64,000 nt of DNA from Micromussa lordhowensis (GCA_964020085.1 OZ026597.1:15159515-15223514); one strand, 5' to 3'; counted from the stretch's first letter, positions 20,749 to 34,295 are shown. Numbers and translations are program-made. Notes: generated from the sequence alone by a model not told the origin.

Positions 20749-23045
20749 TTAAAGGGAAGCGGTGTAAGTGGACCTCATTGTCTCCAAACAAATCATGTTA
20801 TGGTCCTAATACTGCGTTCACACTAGCACCATGAGACGTTTTGAGAAAGCCTGTTTAAACGAATCACGTTTCTCCTAATTATTTATAACAGATCATTTCC
20901 GAGTTACCTTGTGTCCCTGTTTCGAAACAAGTCTTCGTGCATTTGATTTGAGTTGAGTTTGATTTGCATGAAAATGAACATGTAGGCGAAACACATTTCC
21001 ATGCGCACCAAGACTCGTTTTGACACAGTCAGAAAGCAACTCGAAAGTGGCCTGTCGTATTGCTCATATTGAGTTTAAAATTTTGGAAAGGGGGGGGGGG
21101 GGGGGGCATAATTCAAATCTTGAATCTTGAAACAGTTTTTGTACAAAACTATAATAAGCAATACAGCAGTTCAGCCTAAGATCCCAACAGTGAAGAGACT
21201 TTTTGATAGTCCAACGCTGAATACGGTATTTATTTGCGTAACAAAGAAGGGGGTTCATGTTATTACATTGCTCCACCTACAGGGGGGGGAGGGCTTATTA
21301 GAGAGGGGAGCTTACTAGAGCTTTTACCCTAAGCAGACTAAAGTGAGTTTCGATCATTATTAATGCAATTCACGACCCTAATGCGAACGTTTATCATCTG
21401 AGATAAGGATACATTGTACTAAACGTGTTTTGCCCTGGTATTTACGCTGTAAGACACCCCCGTCCGTCCATAGGTGTGCTTCTAGCTTCTTGACTAACAT
21501 GTAAAGCGATATTTATAGCTCGTGAGCTAGTGCGTCGCATACCGATAGTCACGTCCATGTCATTTTATTAATTGTAAACGAAGATCGAGTGTATTTATTA
21601 GACTTAGATAAGGTTTAAGGTTTTGAGTTTAGAGCGCTTAAAGCTAAAATTAAGGATGTTTTTAGCAGGTCATAGTGTTGCTCTGGTAACTTATTGTGCC
21701 ACAAAATTGACAGCAACTTGTTCACCAATGATTGGGCAGTTTTTTGATACCATGATTTTGGTATCAACCGATATAGAGTGGTTATAATGACCCATCAAAC
21801 TTTAAGTCTTGGAAAGTACTGGAAACTGTTTCGAGCCACCTTAAGAATATGGTGAATGGTGATAGTAACTATTTATATTAAGAGTAGAAATTGATCGTTT
21901 ATACGAAACCTAGAAAATTATTTAGTTTATTCACTACGTTTCAAGTGCATATTTTGCTATGTGATTACCAGAATTTATAAAGCGGGAGCTAGTTTTTGTT
22001 ATCCTTTTTTACACGCATGAACAATCATTAAAACTCTGATTTGGAGAACACCTTTTATAGGCAGAATGAGTGTACAACATGTTTCATGTCATACTTTGTT
22101 TTATACAAGAATGTCTATTTTGAGAGCAGAAGTTGAACGTTCTTAATTTTCTGACAGTTTGTGAGCCCGAAATGTTCTAAAATGTTTATAGTTTTGCAGT
22201 TTTGAAAGCAATGAAAATCGGATAATGTATCAATTCCAACTTTACATCTGCATACGATACGTCACTGTCACGTGGTGGCAATGTTAGTTCCCAGTGAGGT
22301 GGGCTTAAAACAACTTGATTGTCTTGATTCATAACATACATATTTGTTCTATTTACATCGAACGACTGACTGTAACATTTGCTTCATGTCTTTTACTGTA
22401 CGGCATAGGTGTATAGTTCAGAGTTTGATCTTTATTTGTGAAACGATAGAGTATATTTATTAGGTACATGTGAGAAATTTGTGGTACGCAATATGTATTA
22501 CCAGTAGGATTTGTACAGTGAAAAATATGTATACAAGTTTTGTATTTAAAAGTCGTTCAGATTAGCAGACGACGTTTAATGTTCTTTTTTTTAAATCTTG
22601 ACAAGTAAAACAGCGTTTTGAACACCAGATGGTTTGTGTTTGTGTCTTTTTTCTACGTGTGAGCGAGCTTACACCCTTGATGTTTCTTATAGTTTGCTGT
22701 GGCATTAAAACATGTGAAGCCAATGATCTTCGTAGCTGTTGGTCTGCCAGACATTTTATAGACGATAAGTTCAAATAAGTTGCAGTTGCAATGGTGATGA
22801 ATCCTTGTACAATTTAATTGAAACTGTTGGTCTAGTGTATTCCTCTCGTATATTTCATCATAGCTACAAGAAAAGAAAGAGAGGAATTGGGGCAGCGGTA
22901 ACGGTTCATTTGAAAGCTTTGTCGTAGTTGCTTTAAACGCTGAGCATTAATTTTAGACCGAAGACGTTCTTTTCTTCTGAGAGAACAAGAAGAGTCCTGT
23001 TCCTGGAAAACATGCTATAAAGGTCTGGCTTTCAATAAAGAGCAG
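20749..23045 (+). other. Probable 3' UTR / downstream region of the RCC1 gene
   Basis: No coding frame is recognisable. The first clear AATAAA on the plus strand close to a plausible 3' end is at 23034-23039 (CTTTCAATAAAGAGC). The region includes a G18 homopolymer at ~21090-21107 and a MITE at 21628-21842. Whether the transcript runs this far is unknown. Confidence 0.3.
21628..21842 (+). repeat. MITE-like dispersed repeat, copy A
   Basis: It starts near GAGCGCTTAAAGCTAAAATT and ends TTTCGAGCCACCTTAA. Shared blocks with 44811-45060 (inverted) and 45150-45370 are GTTTTTAGCAGGTCAT, CACCAATGATTGGGCAG, TTTTTTGATACCATGAT and AGTACTGGAAACTGTTTCGAG. Intact coding content is absent. Confidence 0.75.
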
Positions 23046-23046
23046 C

Positions 23047-24460
23047 GTCCCCATGTCGTCTCAAAGAGTACTTTCTTTGGACTAGCGGTGGACAGAAATA
23101 TGATGACTTCAGTGACCAACAGGTCACGCCAAATCGTCCTTTAAAGGCCTAGGAAAGTGATTCTCATTTTATTAATCGGTCTTCCTCTGCAGCTGGCTGA
23201 TATTAAAAATTTGTTCAGGAGTGTTTATAAAATAGGGTAAAAACAGGTGACACTCGTCGCTTCTCCATTGAACAGCATTGAACCGTGACCCACGACTGTT
23301 CTTGGTTCTCGTTACCTGTTTTCTCCAGGTTCATACCATTGTTAAATTACATGATTGCAGAACAAATGTCATTAATGGCAAGGATAAACATAAGATGCGC
23401 AGAATAATAAAAGTAAGAAAAGCAGTCATCGGAATGCGTTTTACATCAGGAGTCGGTTATGAACAATGGTGAATTCACTGCAAGTGAATTTTCTTACTTA
23501 AAACCAAAAATTGAAAACAAGCACTTCGTATCTTAAAAAGGTCAGCGAAAAAAAATCGAGCAACCAAGAATTGAAAACAAGCACTGCGTATCTTAAAAAG
23601 GTCAGCGAAAAAAAATCGAGCAAAGTGTAGCTAAGTGGAAACAACTGACAGATGGCCAACTTTCAAAGTGACCCATTCGTATGAATGCACCTTGGGAAAG
23701 TGTGAATTACAGTTCTTGTACCTAGCTACACGTGGTTCTTGCTGAGAGCATCTTGAATACCTTAAATGTACGCCAAGCCCTGTATTCACTGCTATTGCTC
23801 TCGTTGGGTTAAAACTGATATGTCGTGTTTTGCGGCTTGTATCGATCCTGTTACTCGCTGCAAATACTTCTACCAGTGTGTACAAGAAACGCTTTAAAAA
23901 AAGGAAAGTGACATTCAGTTATGACTTTGCGGTCATCCATTTCCTGTATATGTAAGGATTTCTCCTGCTAACGAAATGTTTCATATCTCAGGTTCCGCAA
24001 GGTTATGTTAGAGCGATATTTAGTTTTCTGAGAACTGCAGTGACTGACGTAGCAAGTGATTGGTTCTATAATTTCTATAAAATAACTATCGCATTGGGAA
24101 ATCAGGATCCTAAGGTTGATGCGCGCGATTAATTCCTTTGTTCGCTGTCTGAAAACATGCCTGTGTAATCTACAACTTCGGAGTATATTAGGGAAGAGCA
24201 AAAACTGAGATCAGTAAGAGATCAAATGTAACAGCAGGTGATCTTTGTCGATTATCAAATCTTTGTAAAACAAAGTCTACATTGTCTAAATATGTTTTAA
24301 GGCTATTTTGGTTATTTAAGTATAGCGTATCTTGATGAGGTCAGCGAGAACAATCGAAGAAAGTGACGCCAAGTGGAAAGATTCCAAACTTTTAAAGTCA
24401 GGCAATAATTCCTTCGATGAATGTACCATGAGAAAGTGTATTTAAATTTTGGTCTGGTCT
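23047..24460. other. No gene seen; short tandem and dispersed repeats
   Basis: A ~60-bp direct duplication lies at 23506-23564 and 23567-23623 (ATTGAAAACAAGCACT..., GGTCAGCGAAAAAAAATCGAG). A diverged third version of its right part and flank lies at 24330-24440 (GCGTATCTTGATGAGGTCAG, GTACCATGAGAAAGTGT). Nothing in the reading frames resembles a protein. Confidence 0.6.
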
Positions 24461-24465
24461 TTCTC

Positions 24466-24822
24466 TGGTCACGGGTTTATTTAGCACTTAAATTTACACT
24501 TCAGAGTTAATTCTCTGTGTCACCATTTGTGTTCTTAGTGCTACGCGGCATAACATTCATATGTACACTTATTTTCTCTTCGCCGCGATTCACCATCTTA
24601 ATCGTCCCCGACTTTCTCTGTCCGACCTCGTAGCTCAGTCGGCAGAGTAACGGTGGATCTAATCCGGAGGTCGTGGGTTCGATTCCCACCGAGGTCAAAA
24701 GATTTTTTCTTTACCTCGTGTGGTTCCCCGATTTACTAGGGCCAACGCCCAATGGGGTTATTCACGGGTTTATTTAGCACTTAAATTTACACTTCAGAGT
24801 TAATTCTCTGTGTCACCTTTTT
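24466..24822. repeat. 54-bp direct repeats flanking a tRNA-like insertion; third copy at 27358-27488
   Basis: CACGGGTTTATTTAGCACTT...CTCTGTGTCACC occurs at 24466-24520 and again at 24766-24820, with essentially identical sequence. A longer version (through TGCTACGCGGCATAACA and CGCCGCGATTCACCATC) is at 24472-24606 and 27358-27488. The segment between the flanking copies contains the tRNA-like head at 24623. Confidence 0.7.
24623..24760 (+). mobile_element. tRNA-like SINE head with intact acceptor stem
   Basis: The acceptor stem GACCTCG/CGAGGTC pairs over 7 bp. A D-arm-like GCTCAGTCGGCAGAGT (box A) and GTGGGTTCGATTCCCAC (box B, T arm) are good. The anticodon arm around GGATCTAATCC pairs only partly, and a non-tRNA body (ACCTCGTGTGGTTCCCCG...) follows. 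I therefore call it a SINE or tRNA pseudogene. Its reverse strand gives the spurious peptide IEPTTSGLDPPLLCRL often mistaken for protein. Confidence 0.6.
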
Positions 24823-25597
24823 AGCTTCTGGGTTTACCTCGGTGTAAAAACTTGTGTAGCTTTTCTATGTTTTTTAGCTATTGTTAGGGTTAGGGTCTAT
24901 TATGTTGTCTTCTTTGTTTTACGTCACTGGTGAGTGTCACAGGCTCCTATGCTGAGGATGAGCCCATTTTGTGCACAAATTCTTTGAATGTGTGATCTAC
25001 AGTAGTTCTTTGTGGGCAGCGTGTGAAAAATTTCGTATTCCGCCAGTTTGCTGCGTCCTCTACCTGATGCGTTGAGCATTCTTATCTCCTGATCAGAGCA
25101 CGTGTCTTCGTGCTTTCATTTAAAATTCAAAAGCTCAAGACACTTCTACATTCAAGCCATTTTTAAACCCCCGTCTTCGTCAAAAGAACCATGGTCCAGC
25201 AGCGTACATGAAATGGAGCTTTAATTCGAGGAAGTTATGTGAAGGGCAAAAATAGTTAAAAAGAAAAACGAAAGAGAGAGAGACCGCCAATTTTTGGTGA
25301 AAAACCGTTGAAACATGGTTAAAAAGTCACATAACCTACTAAACGGCTCGCCAAAATGCACCCTGATAAATTTTAGGAAAGTCATGAGGTTTGAAAATTT
25401 CATCTTGAATGAAGTTACAAAAATTGAAATCAGCGCTGACACTTTGCGTTCCCCTGTCCCCGCGGGGCTAAATAGGGTCAATAACAGGCTGGCAGTATCC
25501 GATAACCCCATACCTCCGTGCGTTTGATGATCAAACAATGCGTGACGCCCTAATAAGTTCTGTATACAACAGGTCTCGTTTGTTCGAAGGCTGAATA

Positions 25598-25668
25598 AGG
25601 TTATCCACCGGATAAATTGCTATCCACTGGATAGTGACTTATCCGGTGGATAGTGTTATCCACCTTTC
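25598..25668. repeat. GGATAACACTATCC-type inverted/tandem repeat
   Basis: Alternating forward and inverted copies of TATCCA/CCGGATA and TGGATAGTG run over 70 bp (GTTATCCACCGGATAAATTG ... CTTATCCGGTGGATAGTGTTATCCACC). This is a short palindromic repeat, not a gene. Confidence 0.7.
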
Positions 25669-25879
25669 GTGCTCGTTTTCAACAAGGTCCCGGTGGTCTT
25701 TGTACGCAGTGGCAGCCAGTGAAACAGTCGTAGCCAGCCAGCCGGTTATTTGCACTTAAAGCAAATTTTGTTTTACGCTTATTTTATTTGTTCCTCAGTT
25801 TCTGGACCTAGGGCCCCAAAGAAGCGTGTCTCGCAAGCGAGACGCGCGAGCGCGGAAGGTGCAGAGCAGGGCATCTTCG

Positions 25880-26165
25880 ACCACGTCTTTAGCAAACCTT
25901 TGACTTGAATCGCAGACAAATTTGATTACACTTTTGACCCGCCTTTGACAGTAAGCAAAGGCGTATCAAAGGATCACTTTTAACGCGCAAATCAAAGGCG
26001 TTCGCCGGTGAGTAAAACGGCATTTACCGCCTTAGATCTAAGTGGCAAAGGTGTATTCAAATATGAGCTTTGATGCGCATCAAAGATCGTCAAAAGCGTG
26101 CAAAGGCGGCTTTTGAAAAAGCTTTGACCACGCATCTGCCGTATTTGCAAGCGGATGGCAGGAAA
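25880..26165. repeat. CAAAGGCG-rich dispersed sequence
   Basis: CAAAGGCG or TTTGACxxxC words recur (25893, 25925, 25944, 25957, 25995, 26048, 26100) in both orientations around a possible inverted repeat. No reading frame of note. A MITE with subterminal repeats is possible. Confidence 0.35.
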
Positions 26166-27990
26166 TCTGACTGCAGTCCCCAGGGTAATATCACATGGTG
26201 TGAAATGTGGGGTAACAAACAACAAGATACGGAGTCTCTTGAGCAGTAGGAAGCCATCTGAGGCAACTGAATGAACTGTCCATTGTGGAATCATACATCA
26301 GGTAGAATGCTTTTCATTTTTTTTGCGTAGAAAGTTAATGAGGATGCCGTCAGTCTGCAGCTATCTATTCATTGAACAGGACCTGCCAAAGTAAGAAGCA
26401 ACCATTGTTATTCACTTGAGCGGTCAGCTATTGAAACTTAGTGTGCAGCTTAAAATGAAAGCTCTTTTCTTTTGGAAGGCGAGGGATCCAGTGCAAATGA
26501 AAAAAATCGCTTTATCTAGCCTTTTATCTACAATCTCTCAATCTCTCTTATGTATACTTACCCGTTTAATCTTCCTCAGAACAATTTTGTTTTGCATAAA
26601 CCTTAGTAACGTTTCAATTAACGCATAAACACCTTACTTGTTTGTTACCCTGCCGGGATTGAGGGAATAACTTGCATCACAGTTATTTAGCAATCATTGT
26701 TTGGCTGAAGTTTATTGTTTGGTCTCTCAAGTCGGTTCTTGTTAAAAAACGCAACAAAAGGTGAACTTCTACTTCTCAAACGATTGAAACTTCTTTCGTT
26801 CATTATTGTCCCTGGTTTTGATGTTTTTATCCCCTTCAATTTTCACTCACTGTAGCCAGGTACAAAGTAAAGAAGTAAGGAGCTGGTAAAAGGTAAGTTC
26901 GATTGGCACGAATCAGGAATGCTAAAACTCGTGGGATTCAAGGATGTTTTTACTAAATTGACAATGAGCGATTAACGTTAGTAGACAATCCTTGTTTTAA
27001 CCATAGCCCATGTTCGGACTACCTGGTGGATTTGTCTGTGCCACCTATAGCACTTTTTTGTAGGGCTATTAAAGACTGTTACTGAAATGTTTCGGTCTAT
27101 TTCATGACCGTTTCGAAAAGAACTGAATTCGGGCAACTCAATTACAAAGCTTTTACACTTTTTCCGTGGTTACTAAGCAGCCAACTGAGCCGTCGTGAAG
27201 TATTTTGGGACAATGGCTCATAATAAGGAATTGGAGGAACGCCTGTGTAAATTTTCGTGTGCTGTTATTAAAAAAGTGTCGCCTCTTCTTTGTGTCAAGC
27301 TTATGGTGTTGATTTGATTTTCGATTTGATTTCCTTTTTACTACGGATTAAGACTGGGCGTTTAGCACTTAAATTTACACTAAAGAGTCAATTCTCTGTG
27401 TCACCATTTGTGTTCTTAGTGCTACGCGGCATAACACTCATATGTACCCTTACTTTCTCTTCGCCGCGATTCACCATCTTAATCGTCTTTTCATCTCAAA
27501 CGGCCAATGTTAGTGTTATATTTAACATATAAGAAATGTATGATCGTCTATTAAATTCATAGCTTGTGTTTCTAAAACAATGTGGCACCGTTATCGTCGT
27601 TATCTTTATTTACATCCCTGTCAAAAGAAAATCCAGGCAATAGGCTCATTTCGCTTACAGCTAGGACGGGCAAAAATAAGCTATAGCGAAGATAGCCACT
27701 GATAAACCCTGCAATATTACACGTTAGATGTGGTTCCTTTGTCTTACTGCCACAAGGACAATGAAATCCCAAAAAATCGAGCCTTGAAGGGAAACAAGAA
27801 TTGGTTTAAAAATTAGAGTGACTAGTTCGAGAAATCAGGGGTAACATTAGTGTTTGACTGAGTGGAGGGAAACGCATTTTACGTCGAAGATAGTGCAGTT
27901 ATCAAGTGAACCAAATTACAACAGGTTGCTTCTTTTGAGTTGTTGATATTCTTTCCTTAGGGCACTTGTGTCCAGACCGTCGTTCAGCAA
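26166..27990. other. No gene seen
   Basis: AT-rich sequence with only short chance reading frames. The only recognisable item is the dispersed repeat copy at 27358-27488. Confidence 0.6.
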
Positions 27991-28655
27991 CGACACTGAA
28001 ATTGAAGTCTTGGCATACGGTTCATTCATCATTCAGAGTTCAAAAGCGTCTTTATTACAGTAGGGTGCTTAGTTCTATCGTTAGCAACACTCTCTTAATC
28101 GACAGGAAGGGCCTTAATTTCAACGAAATATGTTTTACGGACGTTTGTGCCCATTGTTACTATGCATCCTTACTGCGCACGTAATTTATGTCGCCACGTC
28201 CTTAAATTGCTTTTTATTTATATATTTTGTTTTATTTTACAGAAGGACTTTTACCTCTCTCTAGCTAACTGTTACCAGTCGCGTCACAAACGTTTCAAAA
28301 CAAAAATTCAGTCGTGCGTGATCAATTATTTCGTGATGTAGGAATAAGTAATTTTTGGTAGGGCAAGTCGCTTCTCTTTGATCATTTCGCATTATCAAAA
28401 TGTGCACGTTGATTTTGTTACAAGGGAATGTTTTAGCGCAATCACTTAAACTAAAACTAAAAAAACTTAGGGTTTCAAAACTAAAAAAAGCGATACCCAT
28501 TTAGGTATCTAAAAAGTGTCTATTTCTTTATCATACTGTTCAAAATTTTGGGAGAAAATGTGTAGATGTTGAATATTTATAGTGATTCTTCACCTAGCTA
28601 GTTCACACTCATGCCTCTTTAACTGAAAGAAACAAATGTATCAATTAAATGTAAT

Positions 28656-28815
28656 GGGGTTAAAAATCCCAACTGGCGGGCCGGAAGCAGACAAGTTAGC
28701 TATTTACAAGCATGACCGAGGAGTTGAACTAGGGGGTCTACCGAGAAACGACTCCAGCTAAATAAGTGGTCAACACGGGCCTTGAACCCGAGACCTCCTT
28801 TATCGTTACTAAGCA
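28656..28815 (-). mobile_element. Truncated tRNA-derived SINE (same family as 14224-14391)
   Basis: It shares AATCCCAACTGGC, GGCCGGAAGCAGACAAG, ATGACCGAGGAGTTGAACT and a GGCCTTGAACCCGAGACCTCC box-B region with the 14.3-kb copy. The tRNA head is cut off at ~28800, where array block C begins (TTACTAAGCAACCGAC). Confidence 0.6.
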
Positions 28816-30059
28816 ACCGACTAATCTGTCGCCAGGAGCATGGGCACTAGTGCTCTGGTTAATAGGCGGCTGTGTACATTATCTTGACAGTCTTTTAAAA
28901 CGTACAGTTCAGTTTGGTCTTGCGAAACTTAAGTGTTCGTTGATCAATAATCCATTCTACAACTATCGTTAATACTGTGTTTGGATCTCAACTGCCGTTG
29001 TTTGAGTCAGAGTGGTATTTTCCAATGATTCACAACAGAGCTTTCCTACCTTAGACAGAGTCAATCTCCCCTAATTTACATCACGATTGCCTAAAGGACT
29101 TGAAATATAACAGGTAAAATGTTATTCTCGTGAATTGATAGCAGTAATTACAATACCTTCGTAAAGGAACCATCTAGTCAGAAAGCGCATTTTCAGTAAT
29201 TAAATGCGCTTATGTTAAAACATGCACATGTAAGGCTAGCCATTGTAAAATTCTCACACTTTTTTTGTTGAAGCCAGGGGCGTATTTTTCGTGCAAAGCT
29301 ACATGAATCGTTTCATCTGTTTTCAAGGAGAGTCGTGTACAAGAAGATTCTCGTTGCGGATTGTAGGAGTTTAAACTAGTGTGGCCCCGAACAAACACAA
29401 ACAATTTATTGATGCTTTTCGTTCTTTAAAACTGTTCCAATACCCGAGATTGAATTAGATTTAGTTAGACGTTCGCTTTTAAAAGATCTCTTCGGATAAG
29501 TTTGAAAGTCTATACCGACGCAATTTTCTATAAAGTTACTTAGGAAAATGAGCATTACCTACACAGCTTTTTACGTTACTAAGCAACCGAATAAGCAGTA
29601 GCAACGAGTATGAGCACCAACGCTCTAATTAAAACACGGCTGTGTACATGGTCGGGACATTTTCTTTTTCAGAAACGAGCTTTTTGGTCACCCCGAATAA
29701 ATAAATTTGGAGAACTGAGCATAAGCTTTCGATCTAAAACTCTCTGAGATCATTGAGTAACTTTCGCGTGCTACTACTGGTTAGAGGTTTCTAATAGCCG
29801 TCGAACCGTGGTCGTCTTGTCGCTGTGGTCGATCACTGGTCCGCATTCTTCCTAAAGCGGTCAACGTAGAGCTACGTAGCGCCATTGTTTTAAAAGGAGC
29901 TCCAAATAGGGAGTTATTTCTAAGATGAGCATCTGCACCAATCATCGACTCAAATTAAACAATACAACAGGTGAGGGCGCTAGTACCCAGATCCCAGTAT
30001 AGTCACGACCCCGAAATTGACTTCTTGACTCGCGCGTTGTTAGCGATCGGATGAGCAAG

Positions 30060-31655
30060 GTAATTTTATCATTCACAGAGTTCAAAAGCGTCTTTGATTC
30101 AGTCAAGTGCAAGGTTCTATCGTAAGTAAAACCATCTTAGTAAGTGGACAGGGCCCTAATTTCAGCGAAATTAGTGGCTCCTGGTTTAATCATTTAATTT
30201 TTGGTTTGTTTGGACAGAAGGACTTGCCTCATATGTTACTCATAACAGAGACATTTCGTCTAACAGTGTTCAATTGTAGCACAACACAGGCGTTCCCAGC
30301 TGCCGAAAGCCGGTACTTTACTGAATATCAGCTTCCTTAAAATTAAACCAAGCTGCTAAATTTGTAGTACTTTTTTAATCAAGTATATTATCAATGTATT
30401 TACTAATTTAGAAATTATCAATTCTTGGTTCCTCTTTATGCAACCTCTAGTGTGAATCAAACTAAATTTTGTGTTACCATTGCAGTCAGTGGTAGCAGAT
30501 ATCGAGCGCAGGAACAAAGCGATATGATATGGACCAATCTCCGAGCAAATATTGGGAATTTCGCCAAACTTTTCAATTAACGTACTTTCACTTGTTATAA
30601 TGTTCCTCTATAATTTGCTTTGTATAGTGAGCCAGCCTGTAGCCCCCTTTTCGGCGCTGCAAATTGCAAATTAAAAGTCTCTACCCTTGTATGTAATTAA
30701 CGCTCATCACACACAGCGATGGGTGGTTTCGTAAATTAACTCAGTTCCTTCTCCTTCTTATAGGAATTGACAAAATTCAGAAAACAACATGAAGGAAAAC
30801 GAATCGAACATTCCATCGAAAATATAACATCGAAAGTAAAAAACAAAAAACAAAAACAAAACAAAAACAAAAAGAAAATTGACAATTTTAAAATACATTC
30901 TTCCAAGACAACGCTTTTTTGTGGCAACCATTTCGTTTTGAGCTAAACCCATAGTGCAACTTTTCTCGCAAAAACGTGGCATCATCTCGCCTCTTCCCGC
31001 CAATAAATGGATAAGGCCTTAGGTAATGAATCTATAATCTGTTAAACACACGGTTCTTTGTCAAGCATTTGTTATATGTTAAATAGTCTCCCTCAGTGTA
31101 GTAACTATTGTGATGGTGGCCACTATACGCTACAACTTTGTAAGATTCAGTGGGAGATCGTTGTCCACTATTTCTCTTCTCATAGATCACTTTCTAAGCT
31201 GTTTTCCTATGTTTTGCAAGAAATAAAAATATCTTTGTATTTGATAGAAGTTTGAATTTTTTGCCCAACACACCAGAAAATTCCCGGCCACTCTTTTAAG
31301 CTCTTCGATGGCTTCAAATTCCTCTTTGAGTTTTCCGAAAAGGATGGCAATTTGGAATTATTAACACAATTGGACCACTTATGAAAAATATAATGAGGTA
31401 GGCTAGCTCCGTTGACTCATCTTTAATAATTTTCTCTAAGAAAACCTTGGAAACCATGCTGAGTTTTTTGCCCGGCCAATTTTTCAAAATCAGGGTATTT
31501 TAAGTAACTGATCATCTAACCACAGTAACAGTTCGAAAAAATCTATGCATTAGAAGATCATCGAGCGAGCGTCCTCAAATGTTAATATTTGTTTTATACA
31601 ACAAAAGTTATGTTGAATGTAAATTATTCCAACACAAATTAAAACAGTTTTCCAT
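30060..31655 (+). repeat. Array unit 2 (lacks blocks B and C)
   Basis: Block A starts at 30060, D at ~30475, E at ~30760, F at ~31020, and G ends ~31640. The B-C interval present in units 3 and 4 is missing. Block D here carries a frame disruption relative to the unit 4 copy. Confidence 0.7.
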
Positions 31656-34295
31656 TAACTTTATCATTCACAGAGTTCAAAAGCGTCTTTGATTCAGTCA
31701 AGTGCAAGGTTCTATCGTAAGTAAAACCATCTTAAATAATTGGAAAGAGCCCTCATTTCAGCGAAATCAGTTGCTCCTGGTTTAATCGTTACTTATATTT
31801 TTATTATGTTTTTTTTCTTGGGGCGGGGGTGTTTGGACAAAAGGGCTCAGTTACCTCTCTCTAACTCTATATGTTACTTATGACGGAGACATTTCGTCTC
31901 ACAGCAATCATTTGTAGCACCAATGTGTTAAACAAAGCCGTACCCAGCTGCCGAAAGCCGGTACTGTACTGAATATCCGCTTAGTTGCAACTAAACCAAA
32001 CTGCAAAATTTGTAATATTTTTAATCAAGTACATGATCAATGTATTTAGTAATTTAGGAATTAAAAAATTTTGGTCCCTCTTTATACATTTTCATCTTCC
32101 ATTTTTATTTCGTTAGTTGCGGCCGTCAAAGAAGGGACTTTTCAAGCAAATTTTCTCAGCGGTAGGTAAGAGACATAGGTTTTAAAAATAATAAATAATA
32201 GTGAACATAGGGCTACTGTCCCACTCATGTATTCCAACACAAGAACTAGCTTTAGGGCAAGTTGCTTCTCTTTGATCTCCTCGCGTTATCAAAATGTGTA
32301 CGTTTATTTCGTTAACCGGAGAGGGTTTTAGCTTGAACACTAAAAATAAACCTTACAAAAGCGGTGCCTTTACAAGTAACTAAAAGTGTTTGTTTATTCA
32401 TCTTAATGTTCTTCGTCGTTTCTAAGCAACCGACTAAGCCGTCGCCAGGAACATGGGCACGAGTGCTCTGGTAAATAGGCGGCTGTGTACATTTCCTTGA
32501 CAGTTTTGTTAAACATCCTTAAGTTTGATCTTGCAAAAACTTCAATGCCTATATTAGTGTTCGTCGATCAACAATCCATTCTCCAACTATTATCATTACT
32601 ACCGTATTGGGATCTCCACTACCGTTGTTTGAGTCATAAATATCAAAGTTATCGATGCCACAAATTTCCCCGTGGTACTTTCCAATGAATCAAAGCAAAG
32701 GCCTTCTACCTTAGACTAAGTCAGTCTACTCTTAATTGCTACGATTGCCTATGGGACTTTAAAGGCTGCAGGTAAGATACTATCCTCTTGAAACGATAGA
32801 AGTAATTACGATACCGTCAAGAAGTTGAAAAGGAAAGGTAACATCTAGTGCGAATCATGATCAAACTAAATTAAACTTGACATTATTGATCAAAATGATC
32901 TATTCGTGTTCACATGAGGAGATGTGACTTGGATCTTAGTTCATTAGAAGCCCGTTTGCTTTCGCCTATGCAGGTCACAGAATAAAAAATGTCCAAGCTG
33001 GAATGGTATAGCCCTTGCACCCAAAGATACGCGACATTTTTTTTTAAGCCGCGTTGAGTAATTTCGTGTTGCCATTGCAGTCAGTGGTAGCAGATACCGA
33101 GCGCAGGAACGTGGCGATATGATATGGACCAAACTCCGAGCAAATATTGGGAATTTCGCCTAAGTTTTCAATTAAATGTACTTTCACTTGTTATAATGTT
33201 CCTTTATATAATGTGTTTTGTACGGTGCGCCAGGTTAAAACCACCCGTGTTATAGTCGCCGCAAATTGAAGAAAATTGCAAATTAAACTGAGTCTCTACG
33301 CTTGTATGCAATTAACGCTCATCATGTTGAAGCGAAGAATACTTGGGTTTTAGAAAACACACACGCAGCGATGGGTGGTTTGGTAAATAATCTCAATTCT
33401 GGTTTCTGCTTCTTGTAGAAATTGACTAAATTCAGGCAACATGAAGCAAAACGAATCGAACATTCCATCGAAAATATAACATCGAAAGTAAAAAACAAAA
33501 ACAAAAAGAAAATTGACAATTTTAAAATACATTCTTCCAAGACAACGCTTTTTTGTGGCAACCATTTCGTTTTGAGCTAAACCCATAGTGCAACTTTTCT
33601 CGCAAAAACGTGGCATCATCTCGCCTCTTCCCGCCAATAAATGGATAAGGCCTTAGGTAATGAATCTATAATCTGTTAAACACACGGTTCTTTGTCAAGC
33701 ATTTGTTATATGTTAAATAGTCTCCCTCAGTGTAGTAACTATTGTGATGGTGGCCACTATACGCTACAACTTTGCAAGGATTCAGTGGGAGATCGTTGTC
33801 CACTATTTCTCTTTTCATAGATTACTTTTAATGCCGTTTTCCTGTTTTGCAAGAAATAAAAATATCTTTGTATTTGATAGACGTTTGAATTTTTTGCCCG
33901 ACACACCAGCAAATTCCCGGTCACTCTTTTAAGCTCTTCGATGGCTTCAAATTCCTCTTTGAGTTTTCCGAAAATGATGGCAATTTGGAATTATTAACAC
34001 AATTGGACCACTTATGCAAAATATAATGAGGAAGGGCAGCTCCGTTGACTCATCTTTAATAATTTTGACTAAGAAAACCTTGGAAACCATGCTGAGTTTT
34101 TTGCCCGGCCAATTTTTCCAAATCAGGGTATTTTAAGTAACTGATCATCTAACCACAGTAGCAGTTCGAAAAAATCTATGTATTAGAAGATCATCGAGCG
34201 AGCGTCCTTAAATGTTAATATTTGTTTTATACAACAAAAGTTATGTTGGATGTAAATTATTCCAACACAAATTAAAATGGTTTGTCATTAACTTT
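31656..34295 (+). repeat. Array unit 3 (most complete)
   Basis: All blocks A-G are in order over ~2.64 kb. Sequence is highly similar to unit 4 over B-G, with single-base differences and small indels; for example, block D ends in an early in-frame TAG here. Confidence 0.8.

Noticed and set aside
24623..24697. Possible functional tRNA gene
   Set aside because: Acceptor and T arms pair, but the anticodon arm does not, and a SINE-type body follows.
24507..24698. Minus-strand peptide with GIEPTTSGLDPPLLCRL
   Set aside because: A spurious translation of a tRNA-like SINE, common in automated annotations.
30736..31003. Minus-strand hydrophobic frames repeated at 33322-33637 and 35555-35794
   Set aside because: They are the complement of the Lys-rich block E; the plus strand has the acceptor site and the better-conserved frame.
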